In this document: positions 17,194-27,081 of the stretch, in pieces
Layout of the letters: each line of letters starts with the position of its first letter
Numbering within the stretch: position 1 is the first letter of the stretch
Assembly: GCA_041918155.1 (NCBI GenBank)
Contig: JAYRWH010000048.1
Span: 36,813 to 100,812 of the forward strand
DNA length: 64,000 nt
Reading direction: 5' to 3'
From: UBA668 sp041918155
GTDB taxonomy: Bacteria; Actinomycetota; Acidimicrobiia; Acidimicrobiales; Ilumatobacteraceae
The notes under the pieces: generated by a model
What the model saw: only the letters and a program-made list of their open reading frames with translations
Databases searched by the model: none
What the model was told of the DNA's origin: nothing
Program-made: the position numbers and the translations under genes

Positions 17194-17208
17194 CCAGCGC
17201 CGGCGGCG

Positions 17209-18570
17209 CTACTGCGTGTAGTCCTGGATCGTGCGACCGTGGGTGCGGTCGGTGATCTCACGCGCCCGCTGGCGGAACTCATCGAGCAAGGCGTCGCGGT
17301 TGATCGTCAGCAGGTTGCGGTCCTGCATCAGCACATGGCCATCGACGATCGTGGTGCGCACATCGCTCGGTTGCACCGAGTACACGACGGTGGCGGCGAT
17401 GTCGTGGAGCGGCTGGCAGTGGAAGCCGCTGACGTCGATGAGGATCACGTCGGCCCGCGCTCCCACCTTCAGCGCCCCGATCTCGCCCTGCTGCCCGAGC
17501 ACGGCCGCCGAACCAGGCCCGGCGATCTCCAGCGCGATCCCACTGCGGAACCAGGTGGCGTCGTCGGCGATCTGCTTCTGCGAGAGGGCGGTGATCCGCA
17601 TCGTTTCGAGGATGTCGAGGGTGTTGTTCGAGGCCGCGCCGTCGGTGCAGTAGCCCACGTTCACACCGGCCGCGCGGAGCGAGGCGATCGGGGTGAGTGG
17701 CCCCATCGCAAACTTGAGGTAGCCCTTCGGGCCGTGGGTGACTCCGACCCGATCACGTCGCAGCGCCAGCAGCGCGACGTCGTCGGGGAGGATGCCATTG
17801 CCGTGGGCGATGATCGCCCCGGCATCGAGCACACCGGTGCGGTCGAGCACCTGGATCGGCGTCGCGTGGCGCGCCCGCAGGCTCGCGTTCGTCTGGATGA
17901 TGTCTTCGGCAGCGTGGAGGTGAACGCGGACCCCGAGCTGGCGCGCCGCCTCGGCCGCCGCCGTGAGGTCGTCGTCGTTCACCGTGTACGGCGCGTGTGG
18001 GGCGATCGAGGTGGTGATGCGGCCGTCGGCCCGCCCGTGCCAGCGCTCGGCGAAGGCCACCGAGTGGGCCAGGCCGTCGGCGCCCTGGGAGCTGAAGAAC
18101 GCCGACCCGAGGTTGGCGCGGATGCCCGACTCCAGCACTGCCTGGGCGGCGTGATCCATGTGGAAGTAGTGGTCGGCGAAGGTGGTGACGCCGCACTCGA
18201 TCATCTCGGCGATAGCCACCAATGTGCCGAGGTACACGTCGCGCTCACCGACATTCACTTCCATCGGCCAGATGTAGTCGTTGAACCAGTGAGCGATGGC
18301 GACATCCTCGGCGACGCCCCGCAAGAGCGTCATCGCCGCGTGGGTGTGGGTGTTGATCAACCCAGGCATCGCCACCTGGCCCCCGGCATCGATGATCTTC
18401 GTCGCGCGGGGCATTTCGTCAGGGTGGGGCTCGATGCGGGTGAACCGCCCGCCGGTGATCTCGATCGTCGCTCCCGGAGCGAACACGGCGCGGTCTGCGC
18501 CCACCTTCAACAACGCGGTGCAATTGACGATCGCCAGGTCGGCCGTTGGTCGCGAGGGAATGTCGGCCAT
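17209..18570 (-). CDS. amidohydrolase, MTA/SAH deaminase (MtaD)-like
   Basis: A 453-residue metal-dependent amidohydrolase of the TRZ/ATZ/MtaD group, which hydrolytically deaminates adenosine-type or triazine substrates. The metal site is complete: H75 and H77 (NTHTHAAM), HLHAAED, and the aspartate in GYCTDGAASNN. SIAPHAPYTV is also characteristic. The usual substrates in the group are 5'-methylthioadenosine, S-adenosylhomocysteine or guanine-like rings; which applies here cannot be told. A TAGGTT box at 18578-18583 lies seven bases before the ATG. It is tail-to-tail with the LytR_C gene and ten bases downstream of the glycerate kinase gene. Confidence 0.87.
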   Translation of the reverse strand: MADIPSRPTADLAIVNCTALLKVGADRAVFAPGATIEITGGRFTRIEPHPDEMPRATKIIDAGGQVAMPGLINTHTHAAMTLLRGVAEDVAIAHWFNDYIWPMEVNVGERDVYLGTLVAIAEMIECGVTTFADHYFHMDHAAQAVLESGIRANLGSAFFSSQGADGLAHSVAFAERWHGRADGRITTSIAPHAPYTVNDDDLTAAAEAARQLGVRVHLHAAEDIIQTNASLRARHATPIQVLDRTGVLDAGAIIAHGNGILPDDVALLALRRDRVGVTHGPKGYLKFAMGPLTPIASLRAAGVNVGYCTDGAASNNTLDILETMRITALSQKQIADDATWFRSGIALEIAGPGSAAVLGQQGEIGALKVGARADVILIDVSGFHCQPLHDIAATVVYSVQPSDVRTTIVDGHVLMQDRNLLTINRDALLDEFRQRAREITDRTHGRTIQDYTQ

Positions 18571-18580
18571 CGCGCCGAAC

Positions 18581-19573
18581 CTAGCTCGCGGTCATGCCGA
18601 GAAGCCTGGTCGCCGCGTGCTCGATGCACCACAGCGGCTCACGCAGGGCACGCTCGGCGCCGAACTCGTTGATCAGCGAAACGTGGCGGATGCGGTGCTG
18701 CACATCGGGGGCGCTGTCGCCGACGATCGCGGCGACAGGCCGCCCGGCATCGGCACACATCGCCTGCACACCACCGACGACCTTGCCCTCGAAGCTCTGC
18801 TCATCGAGGTAGCCCTCGCCGGTGACCACCAGGTTGGCGTCGAGAATGCGATCGTGCAGGTCGAGTTCGTCGGCGACCAGGTCGAAGCCGGGCAGCAATC
18901 GGCCGCCAAGAGCAACCAGCCCGCCGGCCAGCCCGCCGGCCGCGCCACTGCCGGGGATCGTGCGTACATCCACCCCGTACTGCTCCTGGTACATCTGCGC
19001 CAGTCGTTCGAGCCGGCCGCGCAGCATGTCGACCTGGGCCGGCGAGGCACCCTTCTGGGGTGCGAACACGCGGGCGGCATCGACGAAGCGGGTCTGCACG
19101 TCGCACGCCACGAGCAGGCGCACGGACTTCAGGCGGTGGGGGGAGGTGATCGCCCGCACACATCCAAGGCCGCCGTCGGTGGTGGCCGACCCGCCGAGGC
19201 AGACCACGATCTTCTTGGCTCCCTGGTCGAGTGCCAGGTCGATGAGCTCGCCGGTACCGGTGGTGGTGGCGGCCATTGCGTCGTTTCCCTCGGGCCCACC
19301 GACGACGGTGAGGCCCGAGGCGCGGGCCATCTCGATCACGGCCGTGCCGCGGTGCAGCCGCCACGCGGCCTGTACCGGGTCGCCGAGCGGGCCGGTGACG
19401 GTGGTGGTGCGGTTCGGCCCGCCGAGGGCCTCCAGCGTGCCCTCACCTCCGTCGGCGACGGGCAGTTCGACGCACTCGTGGCCCAGTTCCCAGCAGGCAT
19501 GACCGATCGCGGCGGCGACCTGGGCAGCGGTGGCGGTGCCCTTGAACTTGTCGACCGCGGCCAGCACGCGCAT
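18581..19573 (-). CDS. glycerate kinase (GarK/GlxK family)
   Basis: A 330-residue glycerate kinase of the GarK type, producing 2-phosphoglycerate from D-glycerate. Family signatures are DKFKGTATAAQVAAAIG at the N-terminus, PVADGGEGTLEAL, VCLGGSATTDGGLG and GAAGGLAGGLVALGG. The length is slightly below the usual 370-380, mainly at the C-terminus. The ATG at 19573 is preceded by a TAGCCT box at 19580-19585 with a six-base gap. The gene runs towards the deaminase-like gene with a ten-base gap; no glyoxylate genes are visible nearby. Confidence 0.9.
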   Translation of the reverse strand: MRVLAAVDKFKGTATAAQVAAAIGHACWELGHECVELPVADGGEGTLEALGGPNRTTTVTGPLGDPVQAAWRLHRGTAVIEMARASGLTVVGGPEGNDAMAATTTGTGELIDLALDQGAKKIVVCLGGSATTDGGLGCVRAITSPHRLKSVRLLVACDVQTRFVDAARVFAPQKGASPAQVDMLRGRLERLAQMYQEQYGVDVRTIPGSGAAGGLAGGLVALGGRLLPGFDLVADELDLHDRILDANLVVTGEGYLDEQSFEGKVVGGVQAMCADAGRPVAAIVGDSAPDVQHRIRHVSLINEFGAERALREPLWCIEHAATRLLGMTAS

Positions 19574-19579
19574 CGGGCC

Positions 19580-19643
19580 AGGCTATGGCACCCCCGACGC
19601 AGCGAAATCCCGACCACCGCGCTAGTGATTCGGTCGGTAGTCT
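19580..19643. promoter_or_regulatory. divergent leaderless promoters for glycerate kinase and cysO
   Basis: The minus-strand TAGCCT box (19580-19585) lies six bases before the glycerate kinase ATG, and the plus-strand TAGTCT box (19638-19643) seven bases before the cysO ATG. Both imply transcripts starting at the initiation codon. Confidence 0.5.
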
Positions 19644-19650
19644 GTGGCCC

Positions 19651-19926
19651 ATGGCAGTGACCGTTCGCATCCCCACCACCCTGCGCCCCATGGCCGGCGG
19701 CGCCTCCACGGTGCAGGTCGAGGGCGCAACCCTCGCCGACGTCATCGCCAACCTGGAAGCAGTCCACCCCGGGTTCCGCGATCGCCTGCTCGACGAGTCG
19801 GGGGCGCTGCGCAAGTTCGTCAACCTGTTCGTCGCCGACGACGACGTGCGCTACCTGCAGGGTCTCGACACCCCGGTGCCCGCCGGCGAGACCGTCAGCA
19901 TCATCCCCGCCGTCGCCGGCGGCTGA
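19651..19926 (+). CDS. cysO: MoaD/ThiS-family sulfur carrier protein, CysO-like
   Basis: A 91-residue ubiquitin-fold protein ending in GG. It is close to Mycobacterium CysO in its N-terminus (VTVRIPTTLRPMAGG), central FVNLFVADDDVRYLQGL and C-terminus (VSIIPAVAGG). CysO is thiocarboxylated at its terminal glycine and donates sulfide to CysM for cysteine synthesis; its partners mec and cysM are not in this window. The start ATG at 19651 has a TAGTCT box seven bases upstream and no ribosome-binding site. A strong terminator follows. Confidence 0.87.
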   Translation: MAVTVRIPTTLRPMAGGASTVQVEGATLADVIANLEAVHPGFRDRLLDESGALRKFVNLFVADDDVRYLQGLDTPVPAGETVSIIPAVAGG

Positions 19927-19949
19927 CGCGCCGAAAACGCGAGAACGCG

Positions 19950-19981
19950 AAAGGGCCCCGGGCACAAGCCCGGGGCCCTTT
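19950..19981. terminator. bidirectional intrinsic terminator
   Basis: A perfect 13-bp stem (19950-19962 with 19969-19981) surrounds a six-base loop, with A-rich and T-rich stem ends, in the convergent gap between cysO and groEL. It can serve both genes. Confidence 0.85.
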
Positions 19982-20012
19982 CAGTTCATTCAGAGCACGA
20001 GGCTCAGGAGGC

Positions 20013-21641
<1,629 letters not shown>

Positions 21642-21722
21642 TGCAGTCCTCCGGTGAGGTATTCGAGGGTTGACAGGGGCCCACGCCCGAACCGCCCCAT
21701 AGGGCTGTCACTCGGGGAGTGA

Positions 21723-21754
21723 GAGTGCTAGCACTCTAAACCCTGGAGTGCTAA
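21723..21754 (-). promoter_or_regulatory. CIRCE operator (HrcA site) with an extra half-site
   Basis: 21728-21754 matches the CIRCE consensus TTAGCACTC-N9-GAGTGCTAA with a single mismatch (CTAGCACTC on the plus strand). A third half-site lies immediately next to it, since 21723-21736 is itself the palindrome GAGTGCTAGCACTC. This is the expected heat-shock control site of groEL. Confidence 0.9.
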
Positions 21755-21794
21755 AGCGGCAACCCGTGCCCGCTCCATCCGCGCCGTGGCGGGT

Positions 21795-22229
21795 TCAGCG
21801 CAGGCGCTCCAGCACCACGGTGGTGAGCGTCTCGGTCGCCCCGAACTCGCGGGTGAAGCGCTGCAACAGGGCGTTCAAGCCGGCGGTACCCGAGCAGCTG
21901 ACATGGATCTGGAAGTCCGTGCGGCCGGTGACGTGGGCCAGCCAGGTGACCTCCGGGCAGGTGAGCGCGCCACGCCGGAAGCGCTCGACATCGGTGGTGC
22001 GCACATCGATCACGGCCTCGAGATCGCGGCCGAGGGCGGCCTGGTCGATGTCGACGGTGAAGCGGCGGATCACGCCCCGGCGCACCAGCCGGCGCACCCG
22101 TTCGGCGGCCGCGTTCGCCGACAGGTGCACCCGCTCGCCGAGCGTTTGGTAGGGAATACGTGCGTCCTCACGGAGAACGGCGAGGATCTCGCTGTCGATG
22201 CGGTCAAGTGCTTCGGAATCCGCTGCCAC
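21795..22229 (-). CDS. Lrp/AsnC-family transcriptional regulator
   Basis: A 144-residue regulator. The N-terminal helix-turn-helix is LDRIDSEILAVLREDARIPYQTLGERVHLSANAAAERVRRL, here divided into its helices, followed by the RAM ligand-binding half (VTWLAHVTGRTDFQIHV). The GTG at 22229 gives the usual family length and has a CAGACT box seven bases upstream; a longer frame from an ATG at 22292 is open but would add an atypical cysteine-containing leader. It lies head to head with a degraded-looking stretch, so its normal divergent target gene may have been lost. Confidence 0.82.
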   Translation of the reverse strand: MAADSEALDRIDSEILAVLREDARIPYQTLGERVHLSANAAAERVRRLVRRGVIRRFTVDIDQAALGRDLEAVIDVRTTDVERFRRGALTCPEVTWLAHVTGRTDFQIHVSCSGTAGLNALLQRFTREFGATETLTTVVLERLR

Positions 22230-22529
22230 AAGCGCAAGTCTGCCATGAAGTGCGCAGGATTCGCACTGATCACCGACGGATACTGAAGTCATGACGCACA
22301 GCGAGTTCATTTCCTCCCTCCTCCGGTCGGTGCACACCGTCGGCGCGGGTGCGCACTCGAAGCGTCACGCGACCGTCCAGCGCTGGTCGCGGGCGCGTAC
22401 CACGAAACGATCGCCACGTTCCACGTGTGGGCCGTCGACCGACTCGTCGCGGCCCATGTCGGCGACCTGGCCATCCACCGGCACCCGCTGACGGCTCACC
22501 GCTCGCCGAGGTGTTCGGTCGCGGCCGCT
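22230..22529 (+). pseudogene. 300-base gap holding a possible gene remnant
   Basis: No intact gene lies here. The plus frame from about 22371 to 22500 reads DRPALVAGAYHETIATFHVW and AVDRLVAAHVGDLAIHRHPL, which looks like protein and recalls the YHETxTxFxxWAV segment of a widespread small hypothetical family. It has no start, and the upstream part is out of frame (an ATG at 22291 begins a different frame). A decayed fragment is the simplest reading, but chance coding-like sequence in GC-rich DNA cannot be excluded. Confidence 0.3.
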
Positions 22530-23327
22530 TCAGTCGCGCTGAACGGTGTCCTCGACGGCGTCGACGGCCACGTCGGTCACCTTGTCGAGAGCGTCGCGCA
22601 TCTCGGACATGCCGGGCAGCTCGCCGAGCATCGTGTCCTCCAGGCGAGTCTCGTCGAGCACGAGCCAGATGATCACGCCGACCACGGCGCCCACGAGCGG
22701 GAACACGATGAACACCCATAGCTGCTGCAGCGCTTCGAACGAGGTGTCCGCGAACAGCGCTGCGCCGAGCGAGCGGGCGGGGTTGACCGAGGTGTTGTCG
22801 ATCGGGATCGAGATGAGGTGGATGACCGTGAGCGTGAGGCCGGCGACGAGGCCGCCCATGCCCGGGGCCATCGAGCGGGTGGTGGTGAACAGCACCACGA
22901 GCACGAGCAGGGCGGTGAGCACCACCTCGGCGACGATGGCGGCGCCGACGCCGTAGTAGTTGCCGCTCCAGAGGTTGGCGGCGAACTGACCGCGCTGGAA
23001 GCCGTCACGCCCGCTGGCGATGCCGTAGATGATCGCCGCGCCACCGACGCCACCGATGATCTGGCCGATCCAGGCCATCGCCGCGTGCGTGCCGTCGATC
23101 TTGCGGGTGAGCAGCATGCCGAGCGTGACCGCCGGGTTGATGTGGCAGCCGCTGATCGGCCCGATGACGTAGGCCATGATCGCCAGCGACAGTCCGAAGC
23201 CGAGGGCGACGCCGAGTACCCCGACCGCCTGCGCGCTGAAGATCGCCACCCCCGGTCCGCCGAGCATCAGCACCGTCGTACCCACGATCTCGGCGGCCAG
23301 GATCCTTGCGTTGTTCTGCGTCCCCAT
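22530..23327 (-). CDS. aquaporin (MIP family)
   Basis: A 265-residue major intrinsic protein with six transmembrane segments and both pore motifs, HINPAVT in the first half and NTSVNPARS in the second. NPARS followed by small residues fits the water-selective AqpZ-like branch rather than GlpF. The C-terminus carries an extra acidic helical tail of about 40 residues (DETRLEDTMLGELPG and beyond) not seen in E. coli AqpZ. A TATCGT box (23334-23339) lies six bases before the ATG. Confidence 0.92.
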   Translation of the reverse strand: MGTQNNARILAAEIVGTTVLMLGGPGVAIFSAQAVGVLGVALGFGLSLAIMAYVIGPISGCHINPAVTLGMLLTRKIDGTHAAMAWIGQIIGGVGGAAIIYGIASGRDGFQRGQFAANLWSGNYYGVGAAIVAEVVLTALLVLVVLFTTTRSMAPGMGGLVAGLTLTVIHLISIPIDNTSVNPARSLGAALFADTSFEALQQLWVFIVFPLVGAVVGVIIWLVLDETRLEDTMLGELPGMSEMRDALDKVTDVAVDAVEDTVQRD

Positions 23328-23388
23328 GGGCGCACGATAACCCGCGGCCGGTTCCCGATCGTGCTACGCCCCGCTACCGTCGGCGGCG

Positions 23389-24195
23389 ATGGCAGCCCGC
23401 GGCCGCAGCGAGACCTTCCTGGTCACCACCGTCACCGGGAACGAGCGCGCCCGCCACCCCGACGAACTCATCGTGGAAGAACCGATGACGATCCAACTCG
23501 ACGGCACGACGGTGAGCACCACGATGCGCACGCCCGGCCACGACTACGAGCTGGCTGTCGGCTTCGCGTTCAGCGAAGGCCTGCTCGCCGGCCTACCGGT
23601 GACGGGGGTGCGCTACTGCGCGAACGGCTCCGCGACGCAGAGCGAGTTCAACGTCGTCTCCGTCGACACGGGTGGCCGGGCACCGGCACCGCGCGCACGG
23701 CTCGGCAACACGACGTCCAGCTGCGGCCTGTGCGGCAACGACGCGATCGACGACCTGTGTGCCCGCCTGGCCCCGCTGCCGGCGACGCCGATGATCCCGC
23801 TCGAGGTGGTGCGCGCCATGCCCGACTCGGTACGCACCGCGCAGGGCCTGTTCGATGCCACCGGGGCCGTGCATGCGGCTGCCGCGTTCAGCGCCGATGG
23901 CACGGTGCTGCTTGCCCGTGAGGACGTCGGCCGCCACAACGCGGTCGACAAGGTGGTGGGACGCATGCTGCTCGACGGGCGCCTGCCGGCCGCCGGCCTC
24001 GGCCTGTTCGTGAGTGGCCGGGCCAGCTTCGAACTCGTGCAGAAGGCATGGGCCGCGGGGTTCGGCACGCTCGTCGCGGTGAGCGCTCCGACGGCCCTCG
24101 CCGTGCACACCGCCCGCCGCGCCGGCCTCGTGCTCGCCGGCTTCGTGCGCGCCGACCGGCTCAACGTGTACTCGCCCGAACGCCTCGCACCGTAA
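23389..24195 (+). CDS. fdhD: formate dehydrogenase accessory sulfurtransferase FdhD
   Basis: A 268-residue FdhD protein, which transfers sulfur from IscS/NifS to the molybdenum cofactor of formate dehydrogenases. Signatures are DELIVEEPMTIQLDG, the catalytic pair SSCGLCG near residue 110 and AREDVGRHNAVDKVVG. No formate dehydrogenase gene is in this window, so it must serve an enzyme encoded elsewhere. The ATG at 23389 follows a TACCGT box (23375-23380) by eight bases, again with no ribosome-binding site. Confidence 0.94.
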   Translation: MAARGRSETFLVTTVTGNERARHPDELIVEEPMTIQLDGTTVSTTMRTPGHDYELAVGFAFSEGLLAGLPVTGVRYCANGSATQSEFNVVSVDTGGRAPAPRARLGNTTSSCGLCGNDAIDDLCARLAPLPATPMIPLEVVRAMPDSVRTAQGLFDATGAVHAAAAFSADGTVLLAREDVGRHNAVDKVVGRMLLDGRLPAAGLGLFVSGRASFELVQKAWAAGFGTLVAVSAPTALAVHTARRAGLVLAGFVRADRLNVYSPERLAP

Positions 24196-24231
24196 GGGTG
24201 CGCTCGCCGCGCACGCCGTAGCCTTGGCGGC

Positions 24232-24912
24232 ATGAGCGAAGCGATCAAGCCTTCTGTCGGCCGTGGTGTCCTGCACCTGTTCTGCAAGGCGGCGCCGTTG
24301 TTCGACGGTGATGCCGTGGTGGCCGCCGTGCGCTCCGCCGAGGCCGATGGCTGCCAGGTGGTGGCGGTGTCGACCCTCGGCCACAAGTGCGATGCCGCCT
24401 TCATGGCCATGCACGAGGATCTCAAGGCCCTGCGCGCCCTGCAATCGGCCCTGCAGCGCGCCGGCCTCGACATCGTCGACAGCTATGTCAGCCTCACCGA
24501 GACGAGCGAGTACGCGGCGGGTATGCCCGAAGAGCACCTCAAGGCCCGCCTGTACCCCACGATCCCGCCGCAAGCGCATCACATGCCGGCCTGGTGCTTC
24601 TACCCGATGTCGAAGAAGCGCGAGGCCGACGCCAACTGGTTCCGCCTGCCCTTCGACGACCGCAAAGCGCTGATGCACGAGCACGGCGTGAGCGGGCGTA
24701 AGTTCGCCGGTCGGGTGGTGCAGTACGTCACGGGCTCCACCGGCATCGACGACTACGAGTGGGGTGTCACCTTGTTCGCCGTCCACCCCGACGACCTCAA
24801 GGAGGTCGTCTACACGATGCGCTTCGACGAGGCATCGGCCGTGTTCGGTGTGTTCGGACCGTTCTACACCGGCATGGTCGTGCCGGTGGAAGAGCTCGTC
24901 ACCACACTCTGA
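24232..24912 (+). CDS. chdC: coproheme decarboxylase (HemQ/ChdC), actinobacterial type
   Basis: A 226-residue chlorite-dismutase-fold protein of the heme synthesis type: it converts coproheme to heme b in the coproporphyrin-dependent pathway. The actinobacterial signatures are strong: WCFYPMSKKREADANWFRLP, where the Tyr of YPMSKKR is probably the reactive tyrosine, then HGVSGRKFAGRVVQYVTGST and EWGVTLFAVHPDDLKEVVY, ending in FGPFYTG. A TAGCCT box (24219-24224) lies seven bases before the ATG. Other heme genes are not adjacent. Confidence 0.93.
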   Translation: MSEAIKPSVGRGVLHLFCKAAPLFDGDAVVAAVRSAEADGCQVVAVSTLGHKCDAAFMAMHEDLKALRALQSALQRAGLDIVDSYVSLTETSEYAAGMPEEHLKARLYPTIPPQAHHMPAWCFYPMSKKREADANWFRLPFDDRKALMHEHGVSGRKFAGRVVQYVTGSTGIDDYEWGVTLFAVHPDDLKEVVYTMRFDEASAVFGVFGPFYTGMVVPVEELVTTL

Positions 24913-24939
24913 GACGAGTGAGCAGCGGGCGACCCGACG

Positions 24940-26232
24940 TCAGCCGTCGCCGATGCGAAGCACACCGATCGCGACATCGCGGCCGGCGTCGTCGAACGTG
25001 AACCGCTCGAACACCGCGCTCGTCATCTCCCCGTTGGGGTTGATGGCCAGGTTGCCCGACGGGCCGTCGTAGTTGATGTTGGGGCGGGCGGCGAGCGCGT
25101 CCGCGCAGGCCGGGAAGGTGCTGCACGTGCTGCCGCTGGCCGTGACGCCCGGGATCTGGGCAGCGATCTCGGTGGGCCGGTTCGAGCCGGATGCCACGGC
25201 GGCGAGGGCGATGATGTTGAGGCAGTCGTAGGCGTTCTGCGCGTACAGCCCGCTCGCCTCGGCATCGACGGACAGCAGGGCGTTCGTGAACGCGCTCGAA
25301 CTGGAGTACGCCTGCGGCGACACCCCGAGCACCCGCGCCGCGAGGTCGGCGCCGTAGGGCTGGACGGCCGCGTCGGGTCGGCGACCGGCGTCGTTGACGA
25401 CGAACGTGATCTGCCCCCCGGTCGCTGCGTCGATGGCGGCAACCATGGCCGGTCCCGTTCGTGCGTCGGCGATGACGGCGACGACTTCCGGATCGGCCAC
25501 CCCGATCGCGTCGACGGCGGCGGAGATCGACGACTCGGTGTCCTGGAATCCGACGGTGGCCGCCACGGTGGTGCCCTCCAGGCCGAGCGCGGCCTCGACC
25601 GCCTGACCTAACGGGCGGCCGTACGCGTCGTCGAGGTACACGACGGCGCCAGAAGCGGCACCCGTGGTCTCCGCGATCCGGGCAATGGCTTGTGCCTGCA
25701 ACGAGTCGCTCGGCACGGTGCGTACGAGCAAGCCGCCGTCGGGGAAGGAATCGAGGCCCAACGCCGACGCGCTGGGTGCACACGTCAGCACACCCGCCTC
25801 GACCGCAGTGCCGAGTGTGGCGAGCAGGTCGAGCGACGAGGTCGGCCCGATGATCGCGTCGACCCCGAGTTGCAGCAGGTTCTGCACGGCGAGCAGCGCG
25901 GTGGCGGCGTTGTCGCCCTCCTCGCGGATCACGACGCGCACATTGCGACCGTTGACGCCACCGGCCTCGTTGATCTCCTGCGCCGCGAGCGCCAGGGCGG
26001 CCGACATGGAGACGCCGATCTCGGCGGCCGGGCCCACGGTGGGCAGCACTGCGCCGACGAGCAGGGTGCCGTCATCGGGCCGCTCGGTCGTGGTCGGTGC
26101 CTGCGTGGAAGAGCTTGCCGGTGCGCCATTCGACCCGTCGGAGCACGCCGTGGCGGCACCGAGGCTCGCCGCCGCAGCGATCACGACGGCCAGTACGGCG
26201 GTACGTGGCGCCGGAGCGGGGTGACGGGGCAC
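24940..26232 (-). CDS. branched-chain amino acid-type ABC substrate-binding lipoprotein
   Basis: A 430-residue periplasmic-binding protein type 1 (LivJ-like). The signal peptide ends in a lipobox-like TACS at about residue 30, followed by a Ser/Thr linker and the fold opening LLVGAVLPTVGPAAEIGVSM, with EINEAGGVNGRNVRV typical of the family. The substrate is probably an amino acid, amide or related small molecule. No permease or ATPase genes lie beside it, so it is an orphan. The GTG at 26232 has a TACACT box six bases upstream (26239-26244). Confidence 0.87.
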   Translation of the reverse strand: MPRHPAPAPRTAVLAVVIAAAASLGAATACSDGSNGAPASSSTQAPTTTERPDDGTLLVGAVLPTVGPAAEIGVSMSAALALAAQEINEAGGVNGRNVRVVIREEGDNAATALLAVQNLLQLGVDAIIGPTSSLDLLATLGTAVEAGVLTCAPSASALGLDSFPDGGLLVRTVPSDSLQAQAIARIAETTGAASGAVVYLDDAYGRPLGQAVEAALGLEGTTVAATVGFQDTESSISAAVDAIGVADPEVVAVIADARTGPAMVAAIDAATGGQITFVVNDAGRRPDAAVQPYGADLAARVLGVSPQAYSSSSAFTNALLSVDAEASGLYAQNAYDCLNIIALAAVASGSNRPTEIAAQIPGVTASGSTCSTFPACADALAARPNINYDGPSGNLAINPNGEMTSAVFERFTFDDAGRDVAIGVLRIGDG

Positions 26233-26357
26233 GGTGTGAGTGTAGGAGAAGGCGGCAAGCCGAGGGCCGACGGGAGAGACCCCCGGCTCGCCAAGCTGGT
26301 GACGGTGAACCCGCGTCCAGCATATGCCGGGATGCTGGTGGCGAATAGTGTCGTCTC

Positions 26358-27065
26358 GTGAGCGACGTGTCGGCGAGCGATTTCACCCACGAGCTGCACC
26401 GTTGGAGCGCGGCCCTCGCCGGAATCGCACGTACGGGGCTGGCCTTCACCGAGAGCCTTTACGAGCGGGAACGGTTCGAAGAGGTGCTCCATGTGGCCGC
26501 CGACATCAAGGCCGCAGCCGAGGAGGAACTCGAGACCCGTCGCGAGCGCGACCACTTCGTGCAGGAGTGGATGGAGAACATCGGCGAAGGAGTGCCTGGC
26601 TATATCACCCCGAAGGTGGCGATCGGGGCCGTAGTGGGCAATGACGCCGGCGAGATCCTGCTGGTGCAGCGGGCCGACGCCGGCATCTGGCTGTACCCCA
26701 CCGGGTGGGCCGACGTCGGGTACACGGCTGCCGAAGTGGTGGTGAAAGAGGTGCGCGAGGAGACCGGTATCGAGTGCGAGCCGGTGCAATTGCTCGCCGT
26801 GATCGACGGCCAGCGTGCGGGCTTCACCCGCTTCGGCATGTACCTGCTGTTGTTCCACTGCCGGGCGACAGGTGGTGAGCTCGTCGCGCACCCGCTGGAG
26901 GTGCAGTCCGTCGGCTGGTTCGGCCGCGACGCGCTCCCCGAGCCCACCGTGGGGTTGCAGTTCTGGGGGGAGATGGCGTTCGCCGCGATCGACGGCGCCC
27001 GGATGGCCGCCATGTTCGAGCCCGCGCGCCCTGAGGTGTGGCGCGGCCGGCCTGATCACTCCTAG
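26358..27065 (+). CDS. NUDIX hydrolase with N-terminal helical domain
   Basis: A 235-residue protein. The first 75 residues form a charged helical domain of the type preceding some ADP-ribose/UDP-X hydrolases (NUDIX_N-like). The NUDIX domain follows, with the box GWADVGYTAAEVVVKEVREETGIEC matching G-x5-E-x7-REUXEEXGU except that the first glutamate position is occupied by Ala-Ala-Glu. Likely substrates are nucleoside diphosphate sugars. It starts with GTG at 26358; a TAGTGT box (26346-26351) lies six bases before it. It is tail to tail with the PAC2 gene. Confidence 0.87.
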   Translation: MSDVSASDFTHELHRWSAALAGIARTGLAFTESLYERERFEEVLHVAADIKAAAEEELETRRERDHFVQEWMENIGEGVPGYITPKVAIGAVVGNDAGEILLVQRADAGIWLYPTGWADVGYTAAEVVVKEVREETGIECEPVQLLAVIDGQRAGFTRFGMYLLLFHCRATGGELVAHPLEVQSVGWFGRDALPEPTVGLQFWGEMAFAAIDGARMAAMFEPARPEVWRGRPDHS

Positions 27066-27081
27066 GGCATCGCTGCCGATC

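Noticed and set aside
23389..24195. fdhD as evidence for a formate dehydrogenase locus here
   Set aside because: No fdh structural genes are nearby; its neighbours are aquaporin and chdC, so it is an isolated accessory gene.
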